Below, one piece after another: positions 17,928 through 26,724 of a stretch of 64,000 nucleotides of DNA; the stretch's first letter is position 1, and each line of letters starts with the position of its first letter. A model generated the notes under the pieces. The model made no database searches. It was given only the letters and a program-made list of their open reading frames with translations, and was not told the origin of the DNA. The stretch comes from Enterococcus sp. HY326 (GTDB lineage Bacteria; Bacillota; Bacilli; Lactobacillales; Enterococcaceae). The stretch lies in the NCBI RefSeq assembly GCF_026157065.1, contig NZ_JANLGQ010000001.1, forward strand, positions 310,001-374,000, written 5' to 3'. Made by a program: the position numbers and the translations under genes.

Positions 17928-18689
17928 TTAAAACCAGCTAAGACTTTTCTTAACTTTCTTGATTTCCGGAATATCGACTGGATCACCATTAACTAAGTTC
18001 CTAGTGATTTCCATCATCTCGTCGACCTTTTCTTGACCATATCGCTTAGCAATTTCCTCATAGGCCTCCTGCAAATAAAAATTGCGGCGGTTAATCCCAT
18101 GAGCATCTGAAGCAACCATGTGCAAAAGGTTGCGGTCCATCATATCAATTGCAGTTTTCTTAATGGATTTTCCAAATTTCCCGACAATACTTGGGGCAGT
18201 CAGCTGAGTCAGCACTCCCATTTCAATAAAAGGTTCTAACCGGGTGATATCTTCTCTGAATCCAGCGTTCCGTTCTGGATGCACAATCACTGGGACTTTT
18301 CCACGGCTCAAGAGTTCATAGAAAACTTCTTCGGCGTAATTGGGGATTTCTGTTGAAGGAAATTCAATCAAAATATATGTATTGTCCAAATCGGTGAATA
18401 AAATTTCACCTTTATTGATGGCTGGCAGTAAATCGCCAAACAACCGCACTTCCTGACCTTCCATCAAAATAATATCAATCTGGTTGTCATCAAAAACTTC
18501 TTGTAACTCGCCAACTTTGCGAATAATATCAGAAGCGTAGTTCAGATAAACACCATTGTGGTGATGGGGGGTGCATAGAATGTGGGTGATTCCCTGGCTG
18601 ACTGCCTTGCGACCCATGTCGAGACTGTCTTGAATCGTTTGGGCGCCATCGTCAACATCCGGCAAGATATGACAATGTAAATCAATCAT
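17928..18689 (-). CDS. cpsB: Manganese-dependent tyrosine-protein phosphatase CpsB/CapC (PHP family)
   Basis: The 253-residue PHP-fold phosphatase has the metal-binding motifs in order: MIDLHCHILPDVDDGA at the start, CTPHHHNGVY, EFPSTEIPNYAEE, VIVHPERN and VASDAHGINRR. It removes phosphate from the tyrosine tail of CpsD and so sets the phosphorylation cycle that tunes polysaccharide output. In this locus it is split from cpsC/cpsD by a 318-bp gap with a strong internal promoter and by the unknown anchored protein. A GAGGAG site lies upstream of the ATG. Confidence 0.95.
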   Translation of the reverse strand: MIDLHCHILPDVDDGAQTIQDSLDMGRKAVSQGITHILCTPHHHNGVYLNYASDIIRKVGELQEVFDDNQIDIILMEGQEVRLFGDLLPAINKGEILFTDLDNTYILIEFPSTEIPNYAEEVFYELLSRGKVPVIVHPERNAGFREDITRLEPFIEMGVLTQLTAPSIVGKFGKSIKKTAIDMMDRNLLHMVASDAHGINRRNFYLQEAYEEIAKRYGQEKVDEMMEITRNLVNGDPVDIPEIKKVKKSLSWF

Positions 18690-18751
18690 GCTGCATCTCT
18701 CCTCAAGCTTTTCTTGTATTTAATAGGTATGTTTTTTTCAATCTGCTCTAC

Positions 18752-18780
18752 ATTATACACCAAAATACTGGTGCTTGCAG
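18752..18780 (-). promoter_or_regulatory. Probable cpsB promoter with a small dyad in the spacer
   Basis: On the minus strand a TATAAT at 18757-18752 lies 17 bp from a weak CTGCAA (-35). The spacer contains CACCA and TGGTG arms (18758-18762 and 18769-18773), a 5-bp dyad that could serve as an operator. The resulting leader would be about 60 nt. The weak -35 suggests a need for activation or modest basal output. Confidence 0.55.
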
Positions 18781-18806
18781 TGGAATTTTAAAAACATAAC
18801 ACAATT

Positions 18807-19331
18807 TCAATCAATCATTTTACTCATCAACCAAACATCTAAAAATTTGCCTTCTGCCGTAACCGCTCCCCTTTCCATCACGGCTTCTTGCTGGAAGCCA
18901 AAATTTTGATAGAGATTAATGGCCCGTTGATTACGGGCCTGAACGGTTAATTCTAGTCGGCGAATTATTTCAGTTTCTTGAGCCCAGAAAATTAACTCCT
19001 CTAATAAGGCTGTTCCCAAACCAATTCCCCAAAATTCTTTTAGAATGCTGATACCGATTTCGCCGATGTGGGCAATCTTCGGCGAGCTATCACTGTGGAT
19101 GGAAGCCAAGCCGACGATTGCTTCGTTGGCTAGTGCGACAAACAAGACATTATTCTCGCTTTCATAAATTGCCGCTAACTGTAAAGCTTCTTGTTCTTCA
19201 GTTAAATTCAAGCCGGTTTCATCCATCACGAGAAAATCGGTTTCGCCACCGATTTTTTTACTGAGGGTTAAAATTTCTGCTGCATCTTCCGGCACAGCCT
19301 CTCTGATGGTGATTTCAATTTCTTCTGCCAT
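18807..19331 (-). CDS. GNAT-family N-acetyltransferase
   Basis: The 174-residue acetyltransferase has the acetyl-CoA binding region EFWGIGLGTALLEELIFW and a C-terminal NQRAINLYQNFGFQQE, both typical of GNAT motif A and motif B. ARNQRAINLY is shared with the RimI/RimL-like and SpeG-like branches, but the substrate cannot be assigned. A GGAGG site precedes the ATG. It is transcribed divergently from the TVP38-type membrane protein gene. Confidence 0.85.
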   Translation of the reverse strand: MAEEIEITIREAVPEDAAEILTLSKKIGGETDFLVMDETGLNLTEEQEALQLAAIYESENNVLFVALANEAIVGLASIHSDSSPKIAHIGEIGISILKEFWGIGLGTALLEELIFWAQETEIIRRLELTVQARNQRAINLYQNFGFQQEAVMERGAVTAEGKFLDVWLMSKMID

Positions 19332-19519
19332 GTTTTACCTCCAATTGCCTTGATAATTTATTTTAGCTCAAGGGAATAATTTGGTAAACTGAGGAAAAGG
19401 ACTTTTATTTAAATAGAAGACACATTTTTTTCAACTTCTTATTTATATAACATGCTTAGTCATGCAGAGTAAATTTATATTTGAGTTTGTGAAGGCTTAC
19501 TTAGAAAAGGGGGTACACT

Positions 19520-20200
19520 GTGAAACATAAAAAACGCTGGCTGATAGTGCTCGGCCTTTTACTTATTTTGGGATTAGGCTTTTTGATTGTGCGGGACAAT
19601 CATCAGGCACTTGTTCATTTGCTTCATCCACAAATTTCTTCAAAGGAATTGCTGGCGGATTTTCGAGCTCATCGGTTTGGTGATGGTTTTGTGCTGATTG
19701 CCTTAATTATGGTGATGTGCGCTGTGCCAGGAGTGCCGAATTCCGTGGTCTGTATTTTTGCGGGGGTCTGTTATGGACCTCTGTGGGGCTTAGCAATTAA
19801 TTTAGTCGGCAATGTCGGCGGCAATTTACTTAGCACGCTGGTGACTAAAAAATTTGGAGTCTCTAAAGATACTCAGAAAATTGCCCATATTATGGATGAT
19901 ATTTCTAATTTTAAATATCCTTTAGTTGGGGTGACCATTGGCTACATGGTGCCCTTTATCCCCTCTTTTTTAGTGAATTATACTGCGGCTCATTTAAAAT
20001 TTAAATTTCCCGCATTACTGGCAGCTATTGTCTTAGGCTGTTTGCCTAGTTCTTATCTCTATGCCTTTGGTGGCGATGCGATTTTTAATGGCTCCCATGA
20101 AAAAGCCATTGCAGCGATTGCGGCTGTGCTTTTATTGGTTTTACTGTATGGTTTTATTCGCCGGCGCCATCGCCAAGCTCCGAAAACTAAAAAAGGCTAA
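19520..20200 (+). CDS. TVP38/TMEM64 (VTT-domain) membrane protein
   Basis: The 226-residue membrane protein has a basic start KHKKRW, about five or six helices and the VTT/SNARE-associated core: PGVPNSVVCIFAGVCYGPLWG, then NLVGNVGGNLLSTLVTKKFG and VPFIPSFLVNYTAAHLK. DedA/TVP38-type proteins support lipid flipping or membrane homeostasis; the exact substrate here is unknown. Translation starts at a GTG with a GGGGG-rich site. It stands alone on the plus strand and ends before a strong terminator. Confidence 0.82.
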   Translation: MKHKKRWLIVLGLLLILGLGFLIVRDNHQALVHLLHPQISSKELLADFRAHRFGDGFVLIALIMVMCAVPGVPNSVVCIFAGVCYGPLWGLAINLVGNVGGNLLSTLVTKKFGVSKDTQKIAHIMDDISNFKYPLVGVTIGYMVPFIPSFLVNYTAAHLKFKFPALLAAIVLGCLPSSYLYAFGGDAIFNGSHEKAIAAIAAVLLLVLLYGFIRRRHRQAPKTKKG

Positions 20201-20210
20201 GACATATGAA

Positions 20211-20261
20211 GTGCCCCTCAAAGGTTAGTTTTAAGCCTAACCTTTGAGGGGCGCTTTTTTT
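20211..20261 (+). terminator. Strong intrinsic terminator after the TVP38-type gene
   Basis: A perfect 16-bp stem (20213-20228 with 20237-20252), extendable by two pairs, encloses an 8-nt loop and is followed by eight T residues on the plus strand. The tsaE gene ends 4 bp beyond on the other strand. Confidence 0.95.
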
Positions 20262-20264
20262 TAT

Positions 20265-20747
20265 TTAATCCGCTGACAGCAATTCTGATTTCTCAATTTT
20301 GGCAAAAATTCTTTTTTCAAAGTCGAGGCTTTTTGCGCCGTTACTTTGAAAATCAATTTGTCGTTGATTTTCGTCCTGCTGATTTTTTTCGATAATTAAT
20401 TCAAGATAATCCTCCGGCAGATTATCTTCTAAAAGAGTGCCCCACTCAATGACTGATAAGCCCTCGCCTTCAAAATATTCGTCTAAGCCGAGATCATCCG
20501 TCTGTCCCATTAAGCGATAGACATCCATGTGATAAAGTGGCAGGCGGCCGTTTTCATATTCTCGAATGATGGTGTAGGTCGGACTTTTTATCATCTGAGG
20601 GATGCCTAAGCCGCTGGCAATCCCTTTGGTCAGGGTTGTCTTACCAGCGCCTAAATCACCGGTCAACACCAAATTGTCACCGGCTGCAGCAACTTGGCCG
20701 ATAATTTCCGCTAATTTTTCAGTATCTTCTAAATTTTTAAGCAGCAT
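20265..20747 (-). CDS. tsaE: tRNA N6-threonylcarbamoyladenosine biosynthesis ATPase TsaE
   Basis: From the ATG at 20747 the protein is 160 residues, the usual TsaE length. It has a P-loop LTGDLGAGKTTLTKGIASGLG, then SPTYTIIREYENGRLPLYHMDVYRL and VIEWGTLLEDNLP, all standard family blocks. TsaE hydrolyses ATP in the TsaBDE complex that makes t6A at position 37 of ANN-decoding tRNAs. A frame extends 36 codons upstream, but TAAGGAG lies just before 20747 and the extension is not conserved in type. The neighbouring pta gene is upstream on the same strand. Confidence 0.93.
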   Translation of the reverse strand: MLLKNLEDTEKLAEIIGQVAAAGDNLVLTGDLGAGKTTLTKGIASGLGIPQMIKSPTYTIIREYENGRLPLYHMDVYRLMGQTDDLGLDEYFEGEGLSVIEWGTLLEDNLPEDYLELIIEKNQQDENQRQIDFQSNGAKSLDFEKRIFAKIEKSELLSAD

Positions 20748-20957
20748 AATTTTCTCCTTAGCGCATCCAATTTTTCCTAGCATAGCACGGATTGACCGAA
20801 AAGATAAACTACTTTCATTCCGCAAAAAAAGCTGCGGGCTAATTTCAACAGCCAATTAGTGAAAAGAGCGGTTTTTTCGTGACAGGTTTGCCTACAAAAT
20901 TACCGATTTCCCTTAAATTGGTGCAAATTAGCTCACAGCTAACCGTTTTGATCTTTT

Positions 20958-21938
20958 TTAGTCCAAAAGTGTTTGAGTTGCGGTGATAATTGCCAGTTTA
21001 TAAACGTCTTCTTCGTTCGCTCCCCGAGATAAATCGGAAACTGGTTTATTTAAGCCTTGCAGGATTGGTCCGATTGCTTCAAAGCCACCGAAACGCTGGG
21101 CGATTTTGTAGCCAATGTTTCCTGATTGTAAATCTGGGAAAACAAAGACAGTTGCTTGGCCGGCCACTTCAGAATTTGGCGCTTTTAAAGCTGCTACTGA
21201 AGGAACATAAGAGGCGTCAAATTGTAATTCGCCGTCAGCTTTTAAATCAGGAGCCATTTCATGGACTAATTTAGTTGCTTCAATCACTTTATCGACTTCT
21301 GGTGATTTCGCTGAACCTTTTGTTGAGAAACTGAGTAAAGCTACTTTAGGGTCGATGTCAAACAAGGTAGCAGTCTTGGCAGAATCCACTGCAATTTCAG
21401 CTAACTCTTGTGCATTTGGATTAATATTGATACCGCAGTCAGAGAAAATATATTTTTCTTGGTCACGGCCACGAACCATTAGCATTGCGCCACTTGTGCG
21501 GCTGATACCTGGTTTTGTTTTAATAATTTGTAAGGCAGGACGCACAGTTTCACCCGTTGAATGAATGATTCCGCTGACCATACCATCGGTAATGCCCATG
21601 TAAGTCAACATCGTACCAAAGTAATTGACGTCTTTTAAAATCTTTTCAGCATCTTCCTTTGTCGCTTTCCCTTTACGGCGTTCTACGAAGGACTCAACCA
21701 TTTCGTCCCAACGATCAAATTTGTCTGGGTCAATGATGGTAAATCTTTCCGTTTTCAAGCCACGGTCATGAGCGGCTGCAACGATTTCTTCTTTGTTACC
21801 GATTAAAACCGGTTCCAATAATTCCTCAGCGTATAGACGAGCTACAGCGCCTAAGATACGAGGATCAGTTGCTTCTGGAAAAACGATTTTAATGTTACGG
21901 TCTGCGATTTTTTGTTTCATACTTTCAAAAAGTTCCAC
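20958..21938 (-). CDS. pta: Phosphate acetyltransferase
   Basis: The 326-residue enzyme shows the PTA family pattern: IVFPEATDPRILGAVARL, GMVSGIIHSTGETVRPALQ, SDCGININPNAQELAEIA, LSFSTKGSAKS and GQATVFVFPDLQSGNIGYK. It converts acetyl-CoA and phosphate to acetyl phosphate in overflow acetate/ATP generation. The frame is open 12 codons further, but a GGAGGG site sits 7 nt before the GTG at 21938, which gives the usual start VELFESMKQKI. It is the short, single-domain form typical of Firmicutes. Confidence 0.96.
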   Translation of the reverse strand: MELFESMKQKIADRNIKIVFPEATDPRILGAVARLYAEELLEPVLIGNKEEIVAAAHDRGLKTERFTIIDPDKFDRWDEMVESFVERRKGKATKEDAEKILKDVNYFGTMLTYMGITDGMVSGIIHSTGETVRPALQIIKTKPGISRTSGAMLMVRGRDQEKYIFSDCGININPNAQELAEIAVDSAKTATLFDIDPKVALLSFSTKGSAKSPEVDKVIEATKLVHEMAPDLKADGELQFDASYVPSVAALKAPNSEVAGQATVFVFPDLQSGNIGYKIAQRFGGFEAIGPILQGLNKPVSDLSRGANEEDVYKLAIITATQTLLD

Positions 21939-22086
21939 GGGATTTCCCTCCACACAATTTATAATTACCCACATATACTAACACAAATTGAATACAGTTT
22001 CCAGAACTGTGTTAGCTATATTAACTGAAATTTTTCAAGATTTCTCGAAAAAAAATTTGTTTTTATTGTAACAGACAAGAATAATT

Positions 22087-22767
22087 TTAAACAGAAGTCG
22101 GCAGCTGCCAATCAATCGGTGTTTCTCCTAATGCAATCAAAGCCTGATTCGTTTTTGAAAAAGGTTTAGAGCCGAAAAAACCACGATAAGCCGACAGCGG
22201 ACTCGGATGCGGCGCCATTAGGATAATATGGCGGTTGCCGTCAATCATCTTGGCCTTCTCCTGAGCCGGTTTGCCCCACAAAATAAAAACAAGCGGTTTC
22301 TCCCGTTCATTTAATTTTTCAATAATAGCATTGGTCAGCTCTTCCCAGCCATGATTTCGATGAGAATTGGCTTGACCGTTTCTCACTGTCAAAACCGTGT
22401 TCAATAAAAGCACGCCTTGTTTGGCCCAAGCAACTAAATTACCATGCTTAGCTGGCTCAATGCCTAAATCATTCTGCAGCTCTTTGTAAATATTAACTAA
22501 CGAAGGCGGGATTTTAACTCCCGGCTGCACAGAAAAGGCTAAGCCATGAGCCTGATTGGGTCCATGATAAGGATCTTGCCCTAACATCACGACTTTGACC
22601 TTTTCATAGGGTGTTAGCTCCAAGGCTTCGTAGATATGATACATGTCCGGATAAATCGTCTGACTCTGATATTCCTGTTTCAAAAATTGCCGCAGCTGCT
22701 GGTAATATGGTTTTTGAAATTCCTCGGCTAAAATTTCCTGCCAGCTATTATCAATTATTGTTTTCAT
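22087..22767 (-). CDS. ung: Uracil-DNA glycosylase, family 1
   Basis: The 226-residue base-excision enzyme removes uracil from DNA. It has the water-activating motif [21 protein letters not shown] (aspartate near residue 65), [17 protein letters not shown], and the C-terminal minor-groove intercalation loop [23 protein letters not shown] precedes the ATG, and the gene overlaps the end of the DUF1361 gene by 4 bp, so the two are co-transcribed. Confidence 0.97.
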   Translation of the reverse strand: MKTIIDNSWQEILAEEFQKPYYQQLRQFLKQEYQSQTIYPDMYHIYEALELTPYEKVKVVMLGQDPYHGPNQAHGLAFSVQPGVKIPPSLVNIYKELQNDLGIEPAKHGNLVAWAKQGVLLLNTVLTVRNGQANSHRNHGWEELTNAIIEKLNEREKPLVFILWGKPAQEKAKMIDGNRHIILMAPHPSPLSAYRGFFGSKPFSKTNQALIALGETPIDWQLPTSV

Positions 22768-23432
22768 CTTTCCTCCTTATTTGACTTATTTGCTAGGTAG
22801 CCTTGATCCTGTAATATTTTGCGATTCAATAAAAGACAGCTGACTAGCACTAGCTGATACAGAGTGAACAATCCGATAAATTCAATTTTTTTCAGACTCC
22901 AGGTTAAAAAGATGATATCCAATACCCGTAGTGGATCTGTTAGAAAATAAATCGAATGCAGCCGTGGTGCAAAACGGCCGGCATACATGGCCAGTGCGGA
23001 TAAAATACAAATGGTCACTACAAAAATTGGTCGAAAATATTTCCCCAGTGAAAAGCGCTCTTGGTAAAATTTTGCCAGCAGTAGCATTTGTGTGAAACCC
23101 CAACTTAAAAAGGCCACTACCACAATGGCCAACAATAAAATTTGCCCCCAGCCAAGTAAGTTTTCCTGGCTAACCCGAGTGGCATTGTCATAAAGCTGAT
23201 ATAAATCCGTGTGGATGATGTCTGTGCCTAAATAAGGGATATTGGGAAAAAACAGCAACCAAAATGCCGAGGCCCCCAAAAGCAGCCACTTATTTTTCAG
23301 CTTAGGCAATTGAAACGCTATTTCTATGGGAATGTAGGCCAAAAAGCCATTTAATACTAAAAAATCAAAGGGGGTGTCATAGGTGATTGCGATTAGCAAG
23401 ACCACCAGCCCCCGAATTAGCCAACGATAAAT
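22764..23432 (-). CDS. DUF1361 family membrane protein (candidate ATT start)
   Basis: This multi-pass protein has five or six helices and the DUF1361 landmarks: [51 protein letters not shown] and [15 protein letters not shown]. Its function is unknown. The first standard start, a GTG at 23405, has only a G-run before it. A textbook GAGGAGG sits 7 nt before an in-frame ATT at 23432, which adds IYRWLIRGL before the first helix, a plausible basic cytoplasmic lead. I therefore extend the gene to 23432, with the GTG as fallback. It overlaps ung by 4 bp. Confidence 0.7.
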   Translation of the reverse strand: MYRWLIRGLVVLLIAITYDTPFDFLVLNGFLAYIPIEIAFQLPKLKNKWLLLGASAFWLLFFPNIPYLGTDIIHTDLYQLYDNATRVSQENLLGWGQILLLAIVVVAFLSWGFTQMLLLAKFYQERFSLGKYFRPIFVVTICILSALAMYAGRFAPRLHSIYFLTDPLRVLDIIFLTWSLKKIEFIGLFTLYQLVLVSCLLLNRKILQDQGYLANKSNKEER

Positions 23433-23577
23433 AAGTTTTCCTCCTCAATTTTTCTCAAGTTTTATTATGACAGTTCTGCTGGGAAATTTCTACTTGGAAG
23501 TTGATGAGATTCTCAGTAAATCACAAGAAAATTCACGAAAAATATGATAAACTGGACTGGTGGAAGGTTGGTGTAAA

Positions 23578-24447
23578 ATGATAAAATTAATCGCCTCAGA
23601 TATGGATGGTACAATACTAAATACGCAAATGTTAATTTCAGAAGAAAATACACAGGCTGTAAAAGATGCTCAAGCACAGGGCATCGAGTTTATGGTGGCG
23701 ACTGGCCGCAATCGCCAAGAAGCCCTATCAGCACTTGATGATGCTGGGATTCAATGCGCCATGATTTGTTTGAACGGCGCTCAGGTCTTCGATAAAGAGG
23801 GCAATATTCTCTTTAATGCGACGATTTCAAAGGAAGAAACTTTAAAAGTACTGGATGTTTTAGATCAAGCCGGGGTTTATTACGAAGTTGCCACCAATAA
23901 CGGCGTCTATTCAGAAAATCAGACCAAACGAATCGAAAGCTTTGTCGCAATGATTACAAGCCATTTAGAACATATCACCTATAAAATGGCCGTGGCGATG
24001 GCCTCAGCTAATTTAAAGCTGCTGTCGATTCATTACGTAGACAGTATCCGAGAAGAATTGAAAAATCCGGATATCGAAGTCTTAAAGGTTATCTGTTTTT
24101 CTATTGAAGGCGGCAAGATTTTAGAACCTGTCGGGGAAAAAGTTTCTGCGTTAGGCAGCGTTGTCGTGACTTCTTCAGGCTTTAATAATATCGAAATCAA
24201 TCACAAGGATGCTCAAAAAGGGATTGCTTTGCGACATGTCGCTAAAGACCGGGGCATTGACTTAGACGATGTGATGGCCATCGGTGATAATTTCAATGAT
24301 GTCAGCATGTTGCAGATTGCTGGTGTCAGCTTTGCAATGGGCAATGCTGAGCCAGGGGTCAAGAATTTTGCAAAATATGAAACAGACACCAATTTAGAAA
24401 ATGGTGTCGGCAAAGCAATTAAACGGGCGATTGCCGAAAAATTGTAA
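23578..24447 (+). CDS. Cof-type HAD-superfamily phosphatase
   Basis: This 289-residue HAD-IIB phosphatase has catalytic IASDMDGTIL (motif I), VATGRNRQEA (motif II region) and the C-terminal AIGDNFNDVSMLQIAG (motif IV). The cap domain lies between. Family members such as YbiV or Cof dephosphorylate sugar phosphates or FMN-related compounds; the substrate here is unknown. The frame opens six codons earlier, but the ATG at 23578 has a GGAAGG site and matches the usual family start. It is followed after 31 bp by the LURP-one-type gene, probably as an operon. Confidence 0.9.
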   Translation: MIKLIASDMDGTILNTQMLISEENTQAVKDAQAQGIEFMVATGRNRQEALSALDDAGIQCAMICLNGAQVFDKEGNILFNATISKEETLKVLDVLDQAGVYYEVATNNGVYSENQTKRIESFVAMITSHLEHITYKMAVAMASANLKLLSIHYVDSIREELKNPDIEVLKVICFSIEGGKILEPVGEKVSALGSVVVTSSGFNNIEINHKDAQKGIALRHVAKDRGIDLDDVMAIGDNFNDVSMLQIAGVSFAMGNAEPGVKNFAKYETDTNLENGVGKAIKRAIAEKL

Positions 24448-24478
24448 ACTGGATTTGGGTTGTTGAGGAGGTGTCACA

Positions 24479-24997
24479 GTGGCAGAATATTTTATTCAAG
24501 AGCGGCAGTTGAGTAGCGTCACCCGCACCATCGTCAAGGACGAAGCTGGAAAATCGCTTTTTCTTTTGGTCGGACGCTGGGGCACTCGCGGCGATGCCCT
24601 CTCCTTATATGCAATGAATGGTGAATTAGTCGCCAGCATCAAACAAATCGGCTTAACCTTTGGCACCCGTTTTGAACTCTATTCCCATTTTAAAAAAGTT
24701 GGTACGATGCAGAAGATTTTTAACTGGCCGGGGGATTTTTATTATATCCGCCAGCTCCATTGGACGGCTCAGGGAAATATTTACAATCACCAGTATAAAA
24801 TCCACCATTTCAATAAAAAAATTATGACGATGGATAAGGCTTCAATGCTGACGGGAGATTATTACGTGTTGGATATCCCAGATGCTAGAGACGCCCCCGT
24901 TTGCATTTGTGTCGCAGCGGTGCTGGATTATTGGTTATACAATCGCAAAAAAACTTTAAGTCCCAGCAACAACAGTTTTGTCTGGGCCTTGGATTAA
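24479..24997 (+). CDS. LURP-one-related/YxjI-like protein
   Basis: The 172-residue protein resembles the LURP-one-related (tubby-like beta-barrel, YxjI) family. It has a repeated beta-strand pattern, GRWGTRGDALSLYAMNGELVASIKQ, and the later DYYVLDIPDARDAPVCICVAAVLDYW, a hydrophobic helix that threads the barrel in this fold. The molecular role is not established. Translation starts at a GTG with GAGGAGG upstream. The gene follows the HAD phosphatase and ends in a bidirectional terminator. Confidence 0.78.
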   Translation: MAEYFIQERQLSSVTRTIVKDEAGKSLFLLVGRWGTRGDALSLYAMNGELVASIKQIGLTFGTRFELYSHFKKVGTMQKIFNWPGDFYYIRQLHWTAQGNIYNHQYKIHHFNKKIMTMDKASMLTGDYYVLDIPDARDAPVCICVAAVLDYWLYNRKKTLSPSNNSFVWALD

Positions 24998-25002
24998 ACA
25001 AA

Positions 25003-25067
25003 AAAAAAAACGATTTTTCACCCTCCACATTTAAAAATTACTGGCGGGCTGAGAAATCGTTTTTTTA
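25003..25067. terminator. Bidirectional terminator between convergent genes
   Basis: A run of A, then CGATTTT, pairs with AAATCG followed by a T run (25004-25017 with 25053-25066 approximately), which gives a stem with A and T tracts on both sides. It serves the LURP-one-type gene (plus) and the acetyltransferase (minus). The long loop lowers certainty about the exact inner pairing. Confidence 0.75.
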
Positions 25068-25074
25068 TTTAAAA

Positions 25075-25638
25075 TTACAGTTCTTTTTGCATGTGTTCAT
25101 AGAGATGACCGCTTAAAATTTTCTCCCCCACCACTTTAAAGCCTTGGCGGGTATATAATTTTTTGGCGAGGGGATTGCCGGTATCCACACTGAGTCCGAT
25201 AATTTTTTTATCGGCTTTATGGGCTAACTGCGGCAAAGCGCTCAATAAAGACGAGCCGATGCCATGGCCTTGAAACTGGGGATTGACGGCAATCGAATCC
25301 AGATACCATTCATTTGGGAAGGTTTCTTTTTCAATAAAAAGTTGCTGGTCGCTAGGAACTTTATAAGCCGGCAACAGCTTTTGAAAAGCTTGGTCTATCT
25401 GATCTTCCTGATCGTCGCCATAGCCAAATGAAACTCCGGCGACTTGGCCATCGATTTCATCGACTAAGCCGTTACCGTATGCATAACGATAAGTCGCATC
25501 CTCCATCGCCTCCAGCATAATTTCCTTTGTCAAATCAGCTCCCTGCTCTTTGACAAAGGCAAGCTCCATATCTTTAAAAATAATCATCAGCAGGTCAACA
25601 ATTGCTGGTCCGTCTTCTCTTTTAGCAAAACGAATCAT
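25075..25638 (-). CDS. GNAT-family N-acetyltransferase
   Basis: The 187-residue protein starts MIRFAKREDGPAIVDLL and carries the acetyl-CoA motif AVNPQFQGHGIGSSLLSALP plus a C-terminal NPLAKKLYTRQGFKVVGE. The central region with VDEIDGQVAGVSFGYGDD is typical of single-domain GNATs of unknown substrate. An AAGGAG site lies upstream of the ATG. It may share a transcript with the small zinc-ribbon gene 48 bp upstream. Confidence 0.87.
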   Translation of the reverse strand: MIRFAKREDGPAIVDLLMIIFKDMELAFVKEQGADLTKEIMLEAMEDATYRYAYGNGLVDEIDGQVAGVSFGYGDDQEDQIDQAFQKLLPAYKVPSDQQLFIEKETFPNEWYLDSIAVNPQFQGHGIGSSLLSALPQLAHKADKKIIGLSVDTGNPLAKKLYTRQGFKVVGEKILSGHLYEHMQKEL

Positions 25639-25686
25639 AGTTTATCTACTCCTTCTCACTAAGTTATCTTCAAGCGCTAGCCTTTG

Positions 25687-25863
25687 CTAGTTTTCGCCTT
25701 CGATTTTTTGGGTAACAAAATAGCCATTGCTAGGTTTGCGATCAGCTATCTCATGACAATAAGGGCATTCAATAATCTCATTTTCCACTTTATGTTCTAC
25801 CACATGGGTCACTTCATAAAAATTAAAAGTGTGACCACAGTGGGGGCAAGTCATCTTATCCAT
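25687..25863 (-). CDS. Small zinc-ribbon protein
   Basis: This protein of about 58 residues has two cysteine pairs, TCPHCGHTF and IECPYCHEI, spaced as in a treble-clef or zinc-ribbon fold, separated by a histidine-containing FYEVTHVVEH stretch. Such proteins bind zinc; the partner or nucleic-acid role is unknown. The ATG at 25863 is preferred over the GTG at 25872, which lies too close to the GAGGAA site. A further ATG at 25857 is possible. Confidence 0.75.
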   Translation of the reverse strand: MDKMTCPHCGHTFNFYEVTHVVEHKVENEIIECPYCHEIADRKPSNGYFVTQKIEGEN

Positions 25864-25895
25864 TTTCTTCACTTCCTCTGATTTACTTGTGGAAA

Positions 25896-26276
25896 TTATT
25901 CATGCAGTTCTAAAGGCAGCCCGTCTGGACCGAAGAAAAAAGTCATCTTTTCACCGGTGAAATCATCTATCCGCAACGGTTCGCAGGCAATACCTTTTTC
26001 AGCTAGCTCAGCAATCACTGCCTCAATATCACTGACTTTAAAAGCCAAATGCCGCAATCCTCTTGCCTCTGGATAATTTGGTCGAGGTGGCGCATCTTTG
26101 ATTCCAAAAATTTCTAGCTCACTGCTTCCCAGCTTTAAATCTAATTTGTAATCATCCCGCTCTGCCCGATAATTTTCCCTCAGCACCTCAAAGCCCAACA
26201 AATCTACATAAAAGTGACGGGCCCGCTGGTAATCACCGACAATTATTGCCACATGATGAATCGTTTCAAACTTCAT
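25896..26276 (-). CDS. VOC-superfamily (glyoxalase/bleomycin resistance-like) protein
   Basis: The 126-residue single-domain VOC protein begins FETIHHVAIIVGDYQRARHFYVDLLG, where HHVAI gives the first metal ligand. It continues RGLRHLAFKVSDIEAV (second histidine) and ends FFFGPDGLPLELHE, with the closing glutamate ligand. It resembles the YaeR-type VOC proteins often annotated as lactoylglutathione lyase-like. The substrate is unknown. An AAGG site precedes the ATG. Confidence 0.88.
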   Translation of the reverse strand: MKFETIHHVAIIVGDYQRARHFYVDLLGFEVLRENYRAERDDYKLDLKLGSSELEIFGIKDAPPRPNYPEARGLRHLAFKVSDIEAVIAELAEKGIACEPLRIDDFTGEKMTFFFGPDGLPLELHE

Positions 26277-26411
26277 CAGACACCAACCTTTCTTAGCTAG
26301 TTTACCGTAAAATGAAAATTTTTGCTTGTTAGAAAGCCAGAAATTCTCAGGAAATTAAAAAAATTTCAGAAATAATACTGCTTAGATGCGCTTTTCTATT
26401 TCAAAAGAGCA

Positions 26412-26475
26412 CAAAAAAACTGCAACAGATCGGCCAGCTGGCTTAACTATTTCCAGCTGACCGCTTGTTGCAGTC
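26412..26475 (-). terminator. Terminator of the sigma factor/DUF1659/DUF2922 operon
   Basis: CTGCAACA (26420-26427) pairs with TGTTGCAG (26466-26473), and an inner CCAGCTGG-like pairing extends the stem. The minus strand then has seven T residues (26419-26413). The spacing to the DUF2922-type stop codon (26490) is right for an operon end. Confidence 0.85.
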
Positions 26476-26489
26476 TAGTCAGTCACTTT

Positions 26490-26702
26490 TTAGAAAATGA
26501 CTGTTTCGATTGTTTCGACATATTTGGCGCTATCAGGTTCAACAAAAAGCTGTTCCCGATTTTTCTCAAAAATCCCAAGTTCGCAAATGCTACTCATCGC
26601 CTGGCGAACAGCCTCTTCTGTCAGGCTTTCAGACGCTAGCGCGGGTCTCAAAGTATGCTTTTTACCGGTTTCATTTAAGAAGGTTAAATGTAATTTTTTC
26701 AT
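26490..26702 (-). CDS. DUF2922 family protein
   Basis: The 70-residue protein begins MKKLHLTFLNETGKKHTL and has the DUF2922 layout: a first beta strand, a central helix with SLTEEAVRQAMSSICELGIF, then short strands ending VETIETVIF. The function is unknown. It lies 22 bp after a DUF1659-type gene; the two families are commonly found as a pair. An AAGGAG site precedes the ATG. Both follow a sigma-like factor here, so they are probably part of its operon. Confidence 0.85.
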   Translation of the reverse strand: MKKLHLTFLNETGKKHTLRPALASESLTEEAVRQAMSSICELGIFEKNREQLFVEPDSAKYVETIETVIF

Positions 26703-26724
26703 GGTCTTGCTCCTTTTCTTTTAA

